Shown piece by piece: positions 28,293 through 35,717 of a stretch of DNA of 64,000 nt (positions within the stretch are counted from its first letter, which is position 1; each line of letters opens with the position of its first letter). The stretch comes from an uncultured Roseateles sp. (GTDB lineage: Bacteria; Pseudomonadota; Gammaproteobacteria; Burkholderiales; Burkholderiaceae), in the NCBI GenBank assembly GCA_946886855.1, contig CAMPJJ010000006.1:31703-95702 (forward strand). Direction: 5' to 3'. The notes below the pieces were generated by a model that saw only the letters and a program-made list of their open reading frames with translations, was not told the origin of the DNA and did not search any database. Position numbers and translations under genes: made by a program.

Positions 28293-29078
28293 ATGCCCTC
28301 GAACACGTCCATCCACGATGCCGCGCAGCGCGGCTACACCAGCGCCTCCGACAACTACCAGCGCGGTCGTCCCGAGTACCCCGACGCCCTCGCTGGCTGG
28401 CTGGGCGAGTCGCTCGGCGTCCAGGCGGGCGCGCGGGTCCTCGATCTCGGCGCGGGGACCGGCAAGTTCACGAAGCTGCTGGCGCGCACCGGCGCGACGG
28501 TGACGGCGGTGGAGCCGGTCGATGCGATGCGCGCGCGGCTGTCGGACAGCCTGCCCGATGTGCGGGCGCTCGCCGGCACCGCGGAGGCGATCCCGCTGGC
28601 CGACGGCGACGCCGACGTGCTCGTCTGCGCCCAGGCCTTCCACTGGTTCGCGAACGCACAGGCGCTGCGCGAGATGCATCGCGTGCTGCGCCCGGGCGGG
28701 CGACTCGGCCTGATCTGGAACGTGCGGGACGAGTCCCGCGACTGGGTCGCCGAGATCACCGAGATCGTCACCCCCTATGAGGGCGACGCCCCGCGCTTCT
28801 ACAAGGGCACGTGGAAGCAGCCTTTCGAGGGACAGACGCTCTTCGGGCCGCTGCAGCGGACGGTGCTCCCGCACAGCCATGTCGGATCGTTCGAGCAGGT
28901 GGTGCTGGACCGCATCCTGTCGGTGAGCTTCATCGCAACGCTGCCGGAGGCGGAACAGGCGCTGGTCGCCGACCGGCTGCGCGCGCTGAAGGATCGCTAC
29001 CCGGAACTGCGCGAGCCGACGATCGCGTTCCCCTATGCGACCGAGGCCTGGCTCGCGGAGCGGCTCGTCACGGCGTGA
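28293..29078 (+). CDS. Class I SAM-dependent methyltransferase
   Basis: 261 residues. SAM-binding motif VLDLGAGTGKFTKLL (about residue 48), acidic motif II VTAVEPVDAM, and post-motifs VLVCAQAFHWF and VLRPGGRLGLIWNVRDES place it with small-molecule methyltransferases of the ubiquinone/TAM type. Substrate unknown. Stand-alone gene. Confidence 0.88.
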   Translation: MPSNTSIHDAAQRGYTSASDNYQRGRPEYPDALAGWLGESLGVQAGARVLDLGAGTGKFTKLLARTGATVTAVEPVDAMRARLSDSLPDVRALAGTAEAIPLADGDADVLVCAQAFHWFANAQALREMHRVLRPGGRLGLIWNVRDESRDWVAEITEIVTPYEGDAPRFYKGTWKQPFEGQTLFGPLQRTVLPHSHVGSFEQVVLDRILSVSFIATLPEAEQALVADRLRALKDRYPELREPTIAFPYATEAWLAERLVTA

Positions 29079-29224
29079 CCGCCGCCACACCGGCGGTGAT
29101 GAAGGTGGGATTGTCCAGCGGCCGGCAACCGCGTCCTCGATGGTCGGACACATCGACTCCAGCACGACGGCGTCGATCCGCAACTGGCCCGAGGATCCGC
29201 GCCAGCCATCTCATCGGCATCCGA

Positions 29225-29656
29225 TCAGACCAGCTTCCAGCCGGCCAGCCAGAGTTGGTGGACGGCGGCGGCGTGGAGCTCGCGGCGCAGCGCGGCGGGA
29301 CGTTCGCCGGGCCGCGAGACGCGCGGTGCGCTGAGCCACTGCGGGCCGACTTCGCGCGAGAAGCGGGCGCGGCCATGGCGATCGGCGCGCAGCAGCGCCA
29401 GGCGCCAGGCGGCGTTCAGGCGCCGGGCCTGGCCGTCATCGGCGAGCGGACCGATCCAGTCGTCGGCCTGGAGGCGGTGGGCGGCCTTGAGCAATTCGAG
29501 GTCGGACGGGAAGCGGGAGAACTCGGCGACCGGCTCGCCCCAGGGATCGCGCAATGTGCGCGGGGCTTGGACGGGCGAAGTATTGGCCGTGGTGGAGGTG
29601 CGAGCGGCGCGGCGGCGGGACAGCAGCGAGTCGAACTGGGCCAGACGAGCAGACAT
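29225..29656 (-). CDS. Hypothetical protein
   Basis: 143 residues; ATG at 29656 preceded by CGGAG 7-8 bp upstream. No signal peptide or membrane segment. Arg-rich and Trp-containing (DPWGEPVAEFSRFPSDLELLKAA, LNAAWRLALLRADRHGRARF). No family recognised. It is transcribed away from the ffs region. Confidence 0.55.
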   Translation of the reverse strand: MSARLAQFDSLLSRRRAARTSTTANTSPVQAPRTLRDPWGEPVAEFSRFPSDLELLKAAHRLQADDWIGPLADDGQARRLNAAWRLALLRADRHGRARFSREVGPQWLSAPRVSRPGERPAALRRELHAAAVHQLWLAGWKLV

Positions 29657-29937
29657 GAAAAAACTCCGAGAGCCCACAGAGATCACCGGCGTTTGCCGGC
29701 CCGGGGGCAATCGGAGCCGCAACGCTTTAGCCGCATTTGTTGATCGCCCGCAAGTAGTTGGTAAATCGGCGATGGCACTGGAGGGCTGAACGCCCGCGAG
29801 GTCCGGGATGGATTTAACCACAGGCGCGACAGGTGAGTCGACGCTGGGCCGGCGTTGTTCGGACGCGGGTCGCACGCCGAGGGGCGCACGAGGAGGGATC
29901 GGGGGGTGACTCGTCCGGAGCCCCTCGAAAGCTCGGA

Positions 29938-29943
29938 TAGAAT
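29938..29943 (+). promoter_or_regulatory. -10 element of the ffs promoter
   Basis: TAGAAT placed 6 bp before the 5' end of the predicted SRP RNA. No convincing -35 at 16-18 bp. The 281 bp upstream (29657-29937) hold no gene that I can see, only a small CCGGC-GTTT-GCCGG hairpin at 29686-29699. Confidence 0.45.
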
Positions 29944-29948
29944 GCGAA

Positions 29949-30050
29949 GTGACGGGCCTCCTCGCATGGAAGCGCGGCCAACCGGGTCAGATGGGGAACC
30001 AAGCAGCCCTAACCGTTGTGACCAGTGCCGAGGGTAAGGCTCGTCAACCT
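29949..30050 (+). ncRNA. ffs: Signal recognition particle RNA (4.5S RNA)
   Basis: About 102 nt. The apical hairpin is the conserved one that binds Ffh: GGGTCAG, a GGAA tetraloop within ATGGGGAACC, then AAGCAGCCC. The basal stem is seen directly: GACGGGCCT (29951-29959) pairs with AGGCTCGTC (30037-30045), and CCTCG (29960-29964) pairs with CGAGG (30029-30033). With the Ffh protein it targets membrane proteins to the translocon. The usual terminator does not follow; instead the last 20 nt are repeated at 32185, before a strong terminator, because an element has inserted here. Ends are good to a few bases. Confidence 0.88.
30031..30050 (+). repeat. attL-like direct repeat in the 3' end of ffs
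   Basis: AGGGTAAGGCTCGTCAACCT, exact match to 32185-32204. It is the 3' strand of the SRP RNA basal stem, so the left copy leaves the RNA intact. Confidence 0.85.
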
Positions 30051-30124
30051 TCTTTCTCTTTGTCCTTGTCCGTCAACAACTTACGGCGAATCAAGGACTT
30101 AGAACGGCTGGTGTGTCAGTTCAG

Positions 30125-30136
30125 TGTGTCACCTGA
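30125..30136 (+). repeat. TGTGTCACCTGA, left subterminal copy
   Basis: Exact 12-bp match to 32104-32115 in the same orientation. A further GTGTGTCA lies just upstream. Position near both element ends suggests arm-type recombinase sites. Confidence 0.55.
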
Positions 30137-30150
30137 GACAAAATCTGAAC

Positions 30151-31815
30151 ATGACGGACAGCACCATGCCCAAGCGTGAGACTGGGGTTTATTCGATCAA
30201 GGCATCGAAAAACTACCAGTGGCGGATTAAGACCCCAGACGACCTCAAGGCCCAGTACCCCAGCGAGTGGGCGCACCGCTGCTCCCTGGGCACGCCTGAT
30301 CTTCTCAAGGCCAACGCAAAGGCTTCGGTGCTTCGTGCCGAGTGGCTGAACCGTTTTGAGACTCAGCGCAAGAAGCTCAATCCAACGTACATCTCCGCGT
30401 TCACGCCTGACCTCGTTCAGCGGCTCCACGATCAAGAGCTTCACCGGATCGTCCGAGGCGACGAAGCCCGCCGCTTCGACGTGGCCCACAGCGGTCCGGT
30501 CATCCGCGATCTTGTCACCCATGGCGTCCTGCCAGCCGACACTCCAGATCCCACGCTCACCGGCCCTCTTGGCGGCGTCCCGCAGGACTATCTCGATTGG
30601 GACAAGCGCACCCGACAGGCAGGCGCCGAAGAGAGAGCACGGCGCCTTTCTCGTGGCGACCTGAATCTCGTATTCATGGGTGCCCAGTGGACCGCCGAAT
30701 CTCTCGGCTTCACGTTCGATGAGAAGACCGAGGGGGTGCGGCCAGCCCTGCTTGAGTTCGCCAAAGCGCACCGACAGGCTCAAGCACTCATGGCACAGAG
30801 GGATCAAGGGGAGATCGTCGATACCCCTCCCCCGCCCGACACCACGACCAAGCTCAGGGCACAGGCTGAGTCCTGGACCCGTTCTCAGGCTATGACCCTC
30901 CGTTATGTCTTCGAGAAGTGGGAAGTCGCTGACGTGCGCGGCAAGGACGCCACGAACGCCTGTGGTCGTGCACTGAAGCTCTTCGAAGAAAGCATGGGCG
31001 GGACCGTGCCTCCGGTCACCGAGATCACCCGGGCACACGGAGCCGACTTCAAGGGTTGGCTCGTCGCGAAGATCGCTGCTGGAGAGATGTCGAGCAAGAC
31101 AGCCCACGACCGCCTCACGAGCGTCAAAGGATTGCTCCGCTTCGCCTGCGACGAGTTGGAAGCCATCCCGAAGCATCCATGGCGAAGCCTGGATATCAAG
31201 CACAAGACTGAGAACCCGCGCCGCCCCTGGACCCATACGCACCTTCAGACGATGGTGGGCCTCCCGCTGTTTGCCGCGTATGAGCTTCCTAGCGCTGTAA
31301 AAACGGCATGGAAGGGCGGAGGTGCTGCCGCGTACTGGGTGCCGCTCCTGGGCCTGTTTACGGGCGCCACGGTGTCCGAGCTTTGCCAGCTTCGCACCAA
31401 CGACGTCGAGATCGCTGCGGACGGCTCCGGTCTCATCCACGTCACCGAGGACGACGAAGGGCAGCAACTGAAGAACTTCGAACACCGCCGCCGCGTCGTG
31501 CCAATCCACAGCCAATTGGTGCGTCTTGGCTTCCTGACGTATTTCGCCAAGCTCAGCCCCGGTTCGCTCTGGCCGGACATGAAGTTCCGCAAGGGCAAGC
31601 CTGGGGCGTACTTCTCGGACTGGTTCGGCAAGTACCGCAAGCCGACGCCTGAGGCTGAGCCGCTGTTCCCCGCCATGCCAATAGCAGCCTTGCCGCCTTC
31701 GGCGCCTCCATCCGCCATCGCCGCCACGGCGTCGTCACCCCGTCCTCCGGTTCCGAACCCCCCCTTTGGACGCGTTGCCCGCGAGTTTGCAGCCATCGTG
31801 CCCGGCGAGCGCTAA
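30151..31815 (+). CDS. Degenerate tyrosine-recombinase (integrase)-like protein
   Basis: 554 residues; ATG at 30151 chosen over the GTG at 30124, though neither has a good ribosome-binding site. The N-terminus (KRETGVYSIKASKNYQWRIKTPDDL) resembles the DUF6538 domain of a class of long integrases. The catalytic core is recognisable: WVPLLGLFTGATVSELCQLR, then HRRRVVPIHSQLVRLGFLTYF. The first catalytic Arg (TGxR) is Thr here, and after PEAEPLF the expected HxLRH-box and Tyr segment is replaced by an Ala/Pro-rich tail of about 50 residues. It is therefore probably inactive, perhaps truncated and fused during a deletion. Confidence 0.72.
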   Translation: MTDSTMPKRETGVYSIKASKNYQWRIKTPDDLKAQYPSEWAHRCSLGTPDLLKANAKASVLRAEWLNRFETQRKKLNPTYISAFTPDLVQRLHDQELHRIVRGDEARRFDVAHSGPVIRDLVTHGVLPADTPDPTLTGPLGGVPQDYLDWDKRTRQAGAEERARRLSRGDLNLVFMGAQWTAESLGFTFDEKTEGVRPALLEFAKAHRQAQALMAQRDQGEIVDTPPPPDTTTKLRAQAESWTRSQAMTLRYVFEKWEVADVRGKDATNACGRALKLFEESMGGTVPPVTEITRAHGADFKGWLVAKIAAGEMSSKTAHDRLTSVKGLLRFACDELEAIPKHPWRSLDIKHKTENPRRPWTHTHLQTMVGLPLFAAYELPSAVKTAWKGGGAAAYWVPLLGLFTGATVSELCQLRTNDVEIAADGSGLIHVTEDDEGQQLKNFEHRRRVVPIHSQLVRLGFLTYFAKLSPGSLWPDMKFRKGKPGAYFSDWFGKYRKPTPEAEPLFPAMPIAALPPSAPPSAIAATASSPRPPVPNPPFGRVAREFAAIVPGER

Positions 31816-32184
31816 AGCAGCCTCTGGAGGCGCTCACAAGCACTTGGAAGGGGACCAGGCACGGCTGCTGCGACAACTCTCCCTGACCTTGAGTCAGTTC
31901 GTACTGCTCCGTCTCACGGAGGCGATCAAAGCGTCGCCATGACTCACGCATGTGGCGCCCGCTTAGCGTTGGCGTGACGTTGGCCAACATCCCATGAGGG
32001 ACCACAAACGTCTTCATGAGCGACCACCACGGCGTTTGAAGCCGATCCTGTCGGCCTCTGCAAGTTCAATCCAAGCGATAGCTGTTAGCATCCGCCCCCG
32101 GACTGTGTCACCTGACTGATGCACCCGCCGAAGATCGATGCCCCAGAACCACGATGAACACTAGGTTCTCTCTTTTGCTAGCAA
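31816..32184. other. Right part of the element, no convincing gene
   Basis: No supported gene. A minus-strand frame opens at 32017 but runs antisense into the recombinase gene and has no ribosome-binding site. The segment holds the second 12-bp repeat (32104-32115) and the sequence leading to the right 20-bp repeat. Confidence 0.5.
32104..32115 (+). repeat. TGTGTCACCTGA, right subterminal copy
   Basis: Exact copy of 30125-30136, 69 bp before the right direct repeat. Confidence 0.55.
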
Positions 32185-32204
32185 AGGGTAAGGCTCGTCA
32201 ACCT
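32185..32204 (+). repeat. attR-like direct repeat
   Basis: Second copy of the ffs 3'-end sequence, 9 bp before the hairpin of a strong terminator. It is not a second RNA gene: the apical SRP hairpin is absent. Confidence 0.85.
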
Positions 32205-32213
32205 CATTCAAGT

Positions 32214-32239
32214 AAAAAACCGCCGGGAGGCGGTTTTTT
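32214..32239. terminator. Bidirectional intrinsic terminator, probably the displaced ffs terminator
   Basis: AAAAAACCGCC and GGCGGTTTTTT form an 11-bp stem with loop GGGA. Works on both strands: likely the original ffs terminator on plus, and terminates the small secreted-protein operon on minus. Confidence 0.85.
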
Positions 32240-32254
32240 CGTTTGAGGACGCAC

Positions 32255-32467
32255 CTATTTGTTGCAGGCGCAGCCGCCAGTGATATGGCAAGTTTCTGTC
32301 GCGGCGATACACGAATCGCCGCACGCCTTGCCAGTGCTGCAAACCCGGCAACAGCTGCCACCGTCGTCACCTCCGCCTCCGCAAGCAGAGAGCGGGATGG
32401 ACGCCGTCACAGCCAGCGGCGCCGTCAAGACTGCAAGACGGGCGAGCACGAGCAATCGGCGGATCAT
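32255..32467 (-). CDS. Small cysteine-rich lipoprotein
   Basis: 70 residues. Signal peptide with lipobox LSAC (Cys about 29), then a Gly-rich spacer and a Cys-rich module CCRVCSTGKACGDSCI...CHITGGCAC with eight cysteines including the anchored CC pair. Such modules occur in small exported proteins of Gammaproteobacteria and Burkholderiales, with unknown role. Its ATG overlaps the upstream stop (TGATG-like), so the pair is co-translated. Ends 15 bp before the terminator. Confidence 0.65.
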   Translation of the reverse strand: MIRRLLVLARLAVLTAPLAVTASIPLSACGGGGDDGGSCCRVCSTGKACGDSCIAATETCHITGGCACNK

Positions 32468-32679
32468 TTCCGCCACCCCGGGCATTTGCCGTTCTTGTCT
32501 CTGGGTCCTCCCGGGCCACCTCGCGAGCCACATCCGCCGCCATTGCCTCCACCTGGACTCGACGGTACATGACGTCGACTGCCTCCTCCGCCTCGACGAC
32601 CCTTCGCCTCAACAGTGCCGACGGCTATCGCCAACAGGCCGCCGAGCAGCAGACGGCGGCGGGAAATGGTCTGTGCCAT
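32464..32679 (-). CDS. Small Tat-exported glycine-rich protein
   Basis: 71 residues; strong GGGAGGGAG ribosome-binding site. MAQTISRRRLLLGGLLAIAVG is a twin-arginine-type signal peptide. The mature part is Gly/Arg-rich and ends GCGSRGGPGGPRDKNGKCPGW, with two cysteines. No known function. First gene of the two-gene operon next to the element's right end. Confidence 0.62.
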   Translation of the reverse strand: MAQTISRRRLLLGGLLAIAVGTVEAKGRRGGGGSRRHVPSSPGGGNGGGCGSRGGPGGPRDKNGKCPGWRK

Positions 32680-32851
32680 ATCGCTTCTCCCTCCCTGGAG
32701 ATTGCAGTCTCCGTTCCCGGGGAGGCGCTGGAATCGGTAGAACCCTTGGGTTCCCCGCTGAATCTCATCAATCCAGAGGAAGATCCGGTTCCGAGAAAGA
32801 TCGCCGGTACGACTTGCTCGAGTTCGAAAGATGCAAAGGAATGAAGCAGAT

Positions 32852-33274
32852 ATGTCTTCGCCTCACGACCTTCAACGTTTCCTGGACGCTCAAGCTCCTC
32901 AAATCGGCGACGTCCTCACCGAACTGACACGCGGCCGCAAGCTCAGCCACTGGATGTGGTACTTCTTCCCGCAGCTGCGCGGGCTGGGCGTGAGCAGCAC
33001 CGCTCAGTTCTACGGGATCCAGTCGCTGGATGAGGCGATCGCCTATCTCGACCACGAAGTCCTCGGGCCGCGTCTGCGCGAGTGCGTCGAGCTGATGAAC
33101 ACCCACCGCAACAAGACCGCCGAGCAGATCCTGGGCGTCGTGGACGCGATGAAGTTCCGCTCGTCGCTGACGCTCTTCGCGAAAGCGTCGGGCGATGAAG
33201 CTGTGTTCATCGAAGCGCTCGATCGCTACTTCGGCGGCCAGCCGGATCAGCGCACACTGGATCTCCTGCGCTGA
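32852..33274 (+). CDS. DUF1810 family protein
   Basis: 140 residues. The family core is clear: DLQRFLDAQ, GRKLSHWMWYFFPQL, FYGIQSLDEAIAYL, VLGPRLREC and DAMKFRSSLTLFA. Cytoplasmic, unknown function (related to calpastatin-like annotation). ATG at 32852 preferred over 32831 because AAGGA is then correctly placed. Confidence 0.88.
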   Translation: MSSPHDLQRFLDAQAPQIGDVLTELTRGRKLSHWMWYFFPQLRGLGVSSTAQFYGIQSLDEAIAYLDHEVLGPRLRECVELMNTHRNKTAEQILGVVDAMKFRSSLTLFAKASGDEAVFIEALDRYFGGQPDQRTLDLLR

Positions 33275-33310
33275 CGACGCTCTGCCACCTCCGGCATCAG
33301 GCTTCTTTCC

Positions 33311-34006
33311 ATGACTATCGACCGCCCCTTGCGCAACATCGCTCTGCTGATTGCGGCCGCCTGCTGCGCCACCTTCGTACACAGCGCCCCGACGACGGCC
33401 GCCGAGCTGGCCGCCAGCACCTGCAACTTCGGCGCCTTCGTCGCCGAGACCGATCCCGCCGGACTCAACGTCCGCGCCGCGCCGAGCGCCGCCGCCAAGA
33501 TCCTCGGCAAGCTGCCGCCCACCTTCGTCGAAGCCTCGATGAATTACGGCGTGCGCGTCGAAGTCGAGGTCGTCGGCGCGCGCAATGGCTGGTTTCTGAT
33601 CCGCAACGCCAGCGACAACGAGGCTTTGACCGACCGTCCGGCGCGTCCGATGTTCTCGGGCGAAGGCTGGGTCAGCGGCAGCAAGCTGACCGTGAAGTCG
33701 CAGGCCGATGTCGGTCGCGCCTGGCCGAGTCCGAAGGCGGCCGCCGTGCTGCGCATCGGCGACAACGAGACCTTCGACAACGACGTCGTCGTCGAGGCCG
33801 GACGCCTCGCGGACTGCAACGGCAAGTGGGCCCAGGTGGAGTTTGCCGACCTGCGTTTCCCCGCCAAGGATCGAAGCTCGCTGAAGATCGACGCCGCCGC
33901 GCGCGCCGGCCTGCCGCCGGGGCGGTTCCGGGCCTGGGTGGACCGGATCTGCGGGATCCAGGAAACCAGCTGTGACGGACTCGCCGCAGGCGACCCCGCG
34001 CCCTGA
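33311..34006 (+). CDS. Exported SH3b-domain protein
   Basis: 231 residues. Signal peptide to about residue 26, then a bacterial SH3 region: TDPAGLNVRAAPSAAAKILGKLPP and GWFLIRNASDNE, followed by a second part with VLRIGDNETFDNDVVVEAGRLADCNGKWAQV. SH3b domains often bind cell wall; no enzymatic domain is present. Follows DUF1810 gene by 36 bp; possibly co-transcribed. Confidence 0.75.
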   Translation: MTIDRPLRNIALLIAAACCATFVHSAPTTAAELAASTCNFGAFVAETDPAGLNVRAAPSAAAKILGKLPPTFVEASMNYGVRVEVEVVGARNGWFLIRNASDNEALTDRPARPMFSGEGWVSGSKLTVKSQADVGRAWPSPKAAAVLRIGDNETFDNDVVVEAGRLADCNGKWAQVEFADLRFPAKDRSSLKIDAAARAGLPPGRFRAWVDRICGIQETSCDGLAAGDPAP

Positions 34007-34057
34007 GGTCGGCGCGGGCCGGGGTTGCTAGAGTCGCAGCATCCTCCGCGCCACGCC

Positions 34058-34864
34058 ATGCCCGCCTTCATCCGCCTCCCCTGCCCGCTCGCCGGCGTCG
34101 ACATCGTCGCCGCCGACAGCGCGAAGGCGTTCCCGCGCCACATCCACGATGAATTCGGCATCGGCCGCATCGATCGCGGCGCGCAGAAGACCGCGAGTGG
34201 CCGCGGCATGGTCGAGTCCGTCGCGGGCGATGTCATCACGGTCAACCCCGGCGAGGTCCACGATGGCCTGCCGCTCGGCGATCACGGGCGCGCTTGGCGC
34301 ATGCTGTACCTGTCGCCCGAGTTGATCGGCGATCTCGTCGCCGACATCGCGGAGGGCCGCGCCATCGGCGACGTCGAGTTCCACCGCCCCACGCTGCACG
34401 ATGACCGCATCGCCGGGCGCTTCGAGGCGCTCTTCCATGCGATGGCCGGCACGCCGACCAGGGCCGCTGACACGCTCCGCATCGACGGCGCCCTGCTCCT
34501 GCTGCTGCAGTCGCTGCTCCAACCGCGCGCGGTGAGCTTGCCCGCGATCCCCGCAGGCATCGCGATCGCCCGCTCGCGCCTTGACGACGACCTCACCGCG
34601 CCCGTCAGCCTCGCAGAACTCGCGCAGGCAGCCGGCCTCAGCCGCTTCCAGTTCCTGCGCAGCTTCACCCGCGCGACCGGGCTGCCGCCTCACGCCTACC
34701 TCGTGCAGCGACGCCTGCAACACGCGCGCCGGTTGATCGCCATCGGAACGCCGCTCGCAGATGTCGCCGCCGCCAGCGGCTTCTTCGACCAGAGCCATCT
34801 GACGCGCCACTTCGTCCGCTGCTTCGGCATCGCGCCGGGCGCGTACGCTGCCGCTCTTCGCTAA
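34058..34864 (+). CDS. AraC-family transcriptional regulator
   Basis: 268 residues. N-terminal cupin-type AraC ligand domain (FPRHIHDEFGIGRIDRG, VNPGEVHDG) and C-terminal double helix-turn-helix (about 170-265): SLAELAQAAGLSRFQFLRSFTRATGLPPHAYLVQRRLQHARRLI split, LADVAAASGFFDQSHLTRHF. Immediately before a LysE exporter gene, a common regulator-exporter pairing for amino acids; likely regulates it. Confidence 0.88.
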   Translation: MPAFIRLPCPLAGVDIVAADSAKAFPRHIHDEFGIGRIDRGAQKTASGRGMVESVAGDVITVNPGEVHDGLPLGDHGRAWRMLYLSPELIGDLVADIAEGRAIGDVEFHRPTLHDDRIAGRFEALFHAMAGTPTRAADTLRIDGALLLLLQSLLQPRAVSLPAIPAGIAIARSRLDDDLTAPVSLAELAQAAGLSRFQFLRSFTRATGLPPHAYLVQRRLQHARRLIAIGTPLADVAAASGFFDQSHLTRHFVRCFGIAPGAYAAALR

Positions 34865-34981
34865 GGCGGCTGAGGCGGCTGAGGCCGACAGGCTCACTGG
34901 CCCGCCTGCAATTTCATCCAAGACGCGCCGCCGGTACGGCTCGACGATCACCTCCCCGCCTTCACCGCACCGAGGTCCGTC

Positions 34982-35611
34982 GTGCCCTTCTCCTCGCTCT
35001 CGAATCCCGAGTTCCTGATCACCTCGCTGATCGTCGTCGCCTCGCCCGGCACCGGCGCGCTGGTGACCCTCGCCGCCGGCCTGTCGGGCGGCGCGCGCGC
35101 TTCGCTCCAGGCCGCCCTCGGCTGCACGATCGGCATCGTCCCGCACATGCTGGCCGCGATCACCGGCCTGGCCGCGCTGCTGCACGCCAGCGCCCTCGCC
35201 TTCGACGCGGTGAAATACGTCGGCGTCGTCTACCTGCTCTACATGGCCTGGATGTCGCTGAAGGACAGCGGCCCGCTCGCCGTCGACACCGACAGTCCGC
35301 CACGCTCAGCGCGCGAGATCGTCACCCACGCCGCCCTCGTGAACCTGCTCAACCCGAAGCTCTCCATCTTCTTCCTCGCCTTCCTGCCGCAGTTCATCGC
35401 CCGCGACGAGCCGCACCCGACGCCGCTGATGATCGAGCTCTCCCTCGTCTTCATGGCGATGACCTTCGCCGTGTTCGCGGTCTACGGCGTCTTCGCCGCC
35501 GCGATGCGCGACCGGGTGCTCACCCGACCGCCGGTGCTGCGCTGGATGCGCCGCGGGTTCGCGGCCGCCTTCGTGGGCCTGGGCGTGAAGCTCGCCTCGG
35601 TCCAGCGCTGA
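34982..35611 (+). CDS. LysE-family amino-acid/solute exporter
   Basis: 209 residues, GTG start. Six hydrophobic helices; ASPGTGALVTLAAGLSGGARASLQAALG is the LysE/RhtB N-terminal motif, and NPKLSIFFLAFLPQF the central one. Inner-membrane exporter; substrate not predictable. Downstream of the AraC regulator, 117 bp apart. Confidence 0.88.
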   Translation: MPFSSLSNPEFLITSLIVVASPGTGALVTLAAGLSGGARASLQAALGCTIGIVPHMLAAITGLAALLHASALAFDAVKYVGVVYLLYMAWMSLKDSGPLAVDTDSPPRSAREIVTHAALVNLLNPKLSIFFLAFLPQFIARDEPHPTPLMIELSLVFMAMTFAVFAVYGVFAAAMRDRVLTRPPVLRWMRRGFAAAFVGLGVKLASVQR

Positions 35612-35717
35612 GCTGCGCGGCTGTCCGGTCCTAGCCGGCCGCGCCCGCGGCCGGCACCACGCCGTCGAAGTCGAACAGCTCCACTTTCTTCGGCTGCCCC
35701 GAGCGCCGCTCCACCTT

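Larger units (their letters stand above)
30031..32204 (+). mobile_element. Small integrative element inserted in ffs
   Basis: Bounded by the 20-bp exact direct repeats; about 2.15 kb. It contains one recombinase-like gene (30151-31815), visibly lower G+C than the flanks, and 12-bp repeats near both ends. Left of it is an intact SRP RNA lacking a terminator; right of it is a strong terminator in the position expected for ffs. This is the signature of site-specific integration at the 3' end of an RNA gene. The small size and damaged recombinase suggest a remnant. Element boundaries are well supported; the mechanism is inferred. Confidence 0.82.

Noticed and set aside
31553..32017. Minus-strand frame overlapping the recombinase end
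   Set aside because: N-terminal part looks protein-like, but there is no ribosome-binding site and it runs antisense into the recombinase gene for half its length.
32185..32204. Second ffs gene or tRNA fragment at the right repeat
   Set aside because: Only the 20-bp basal-stem strand is present; no apical SRP hairpin and no cloverleaf.
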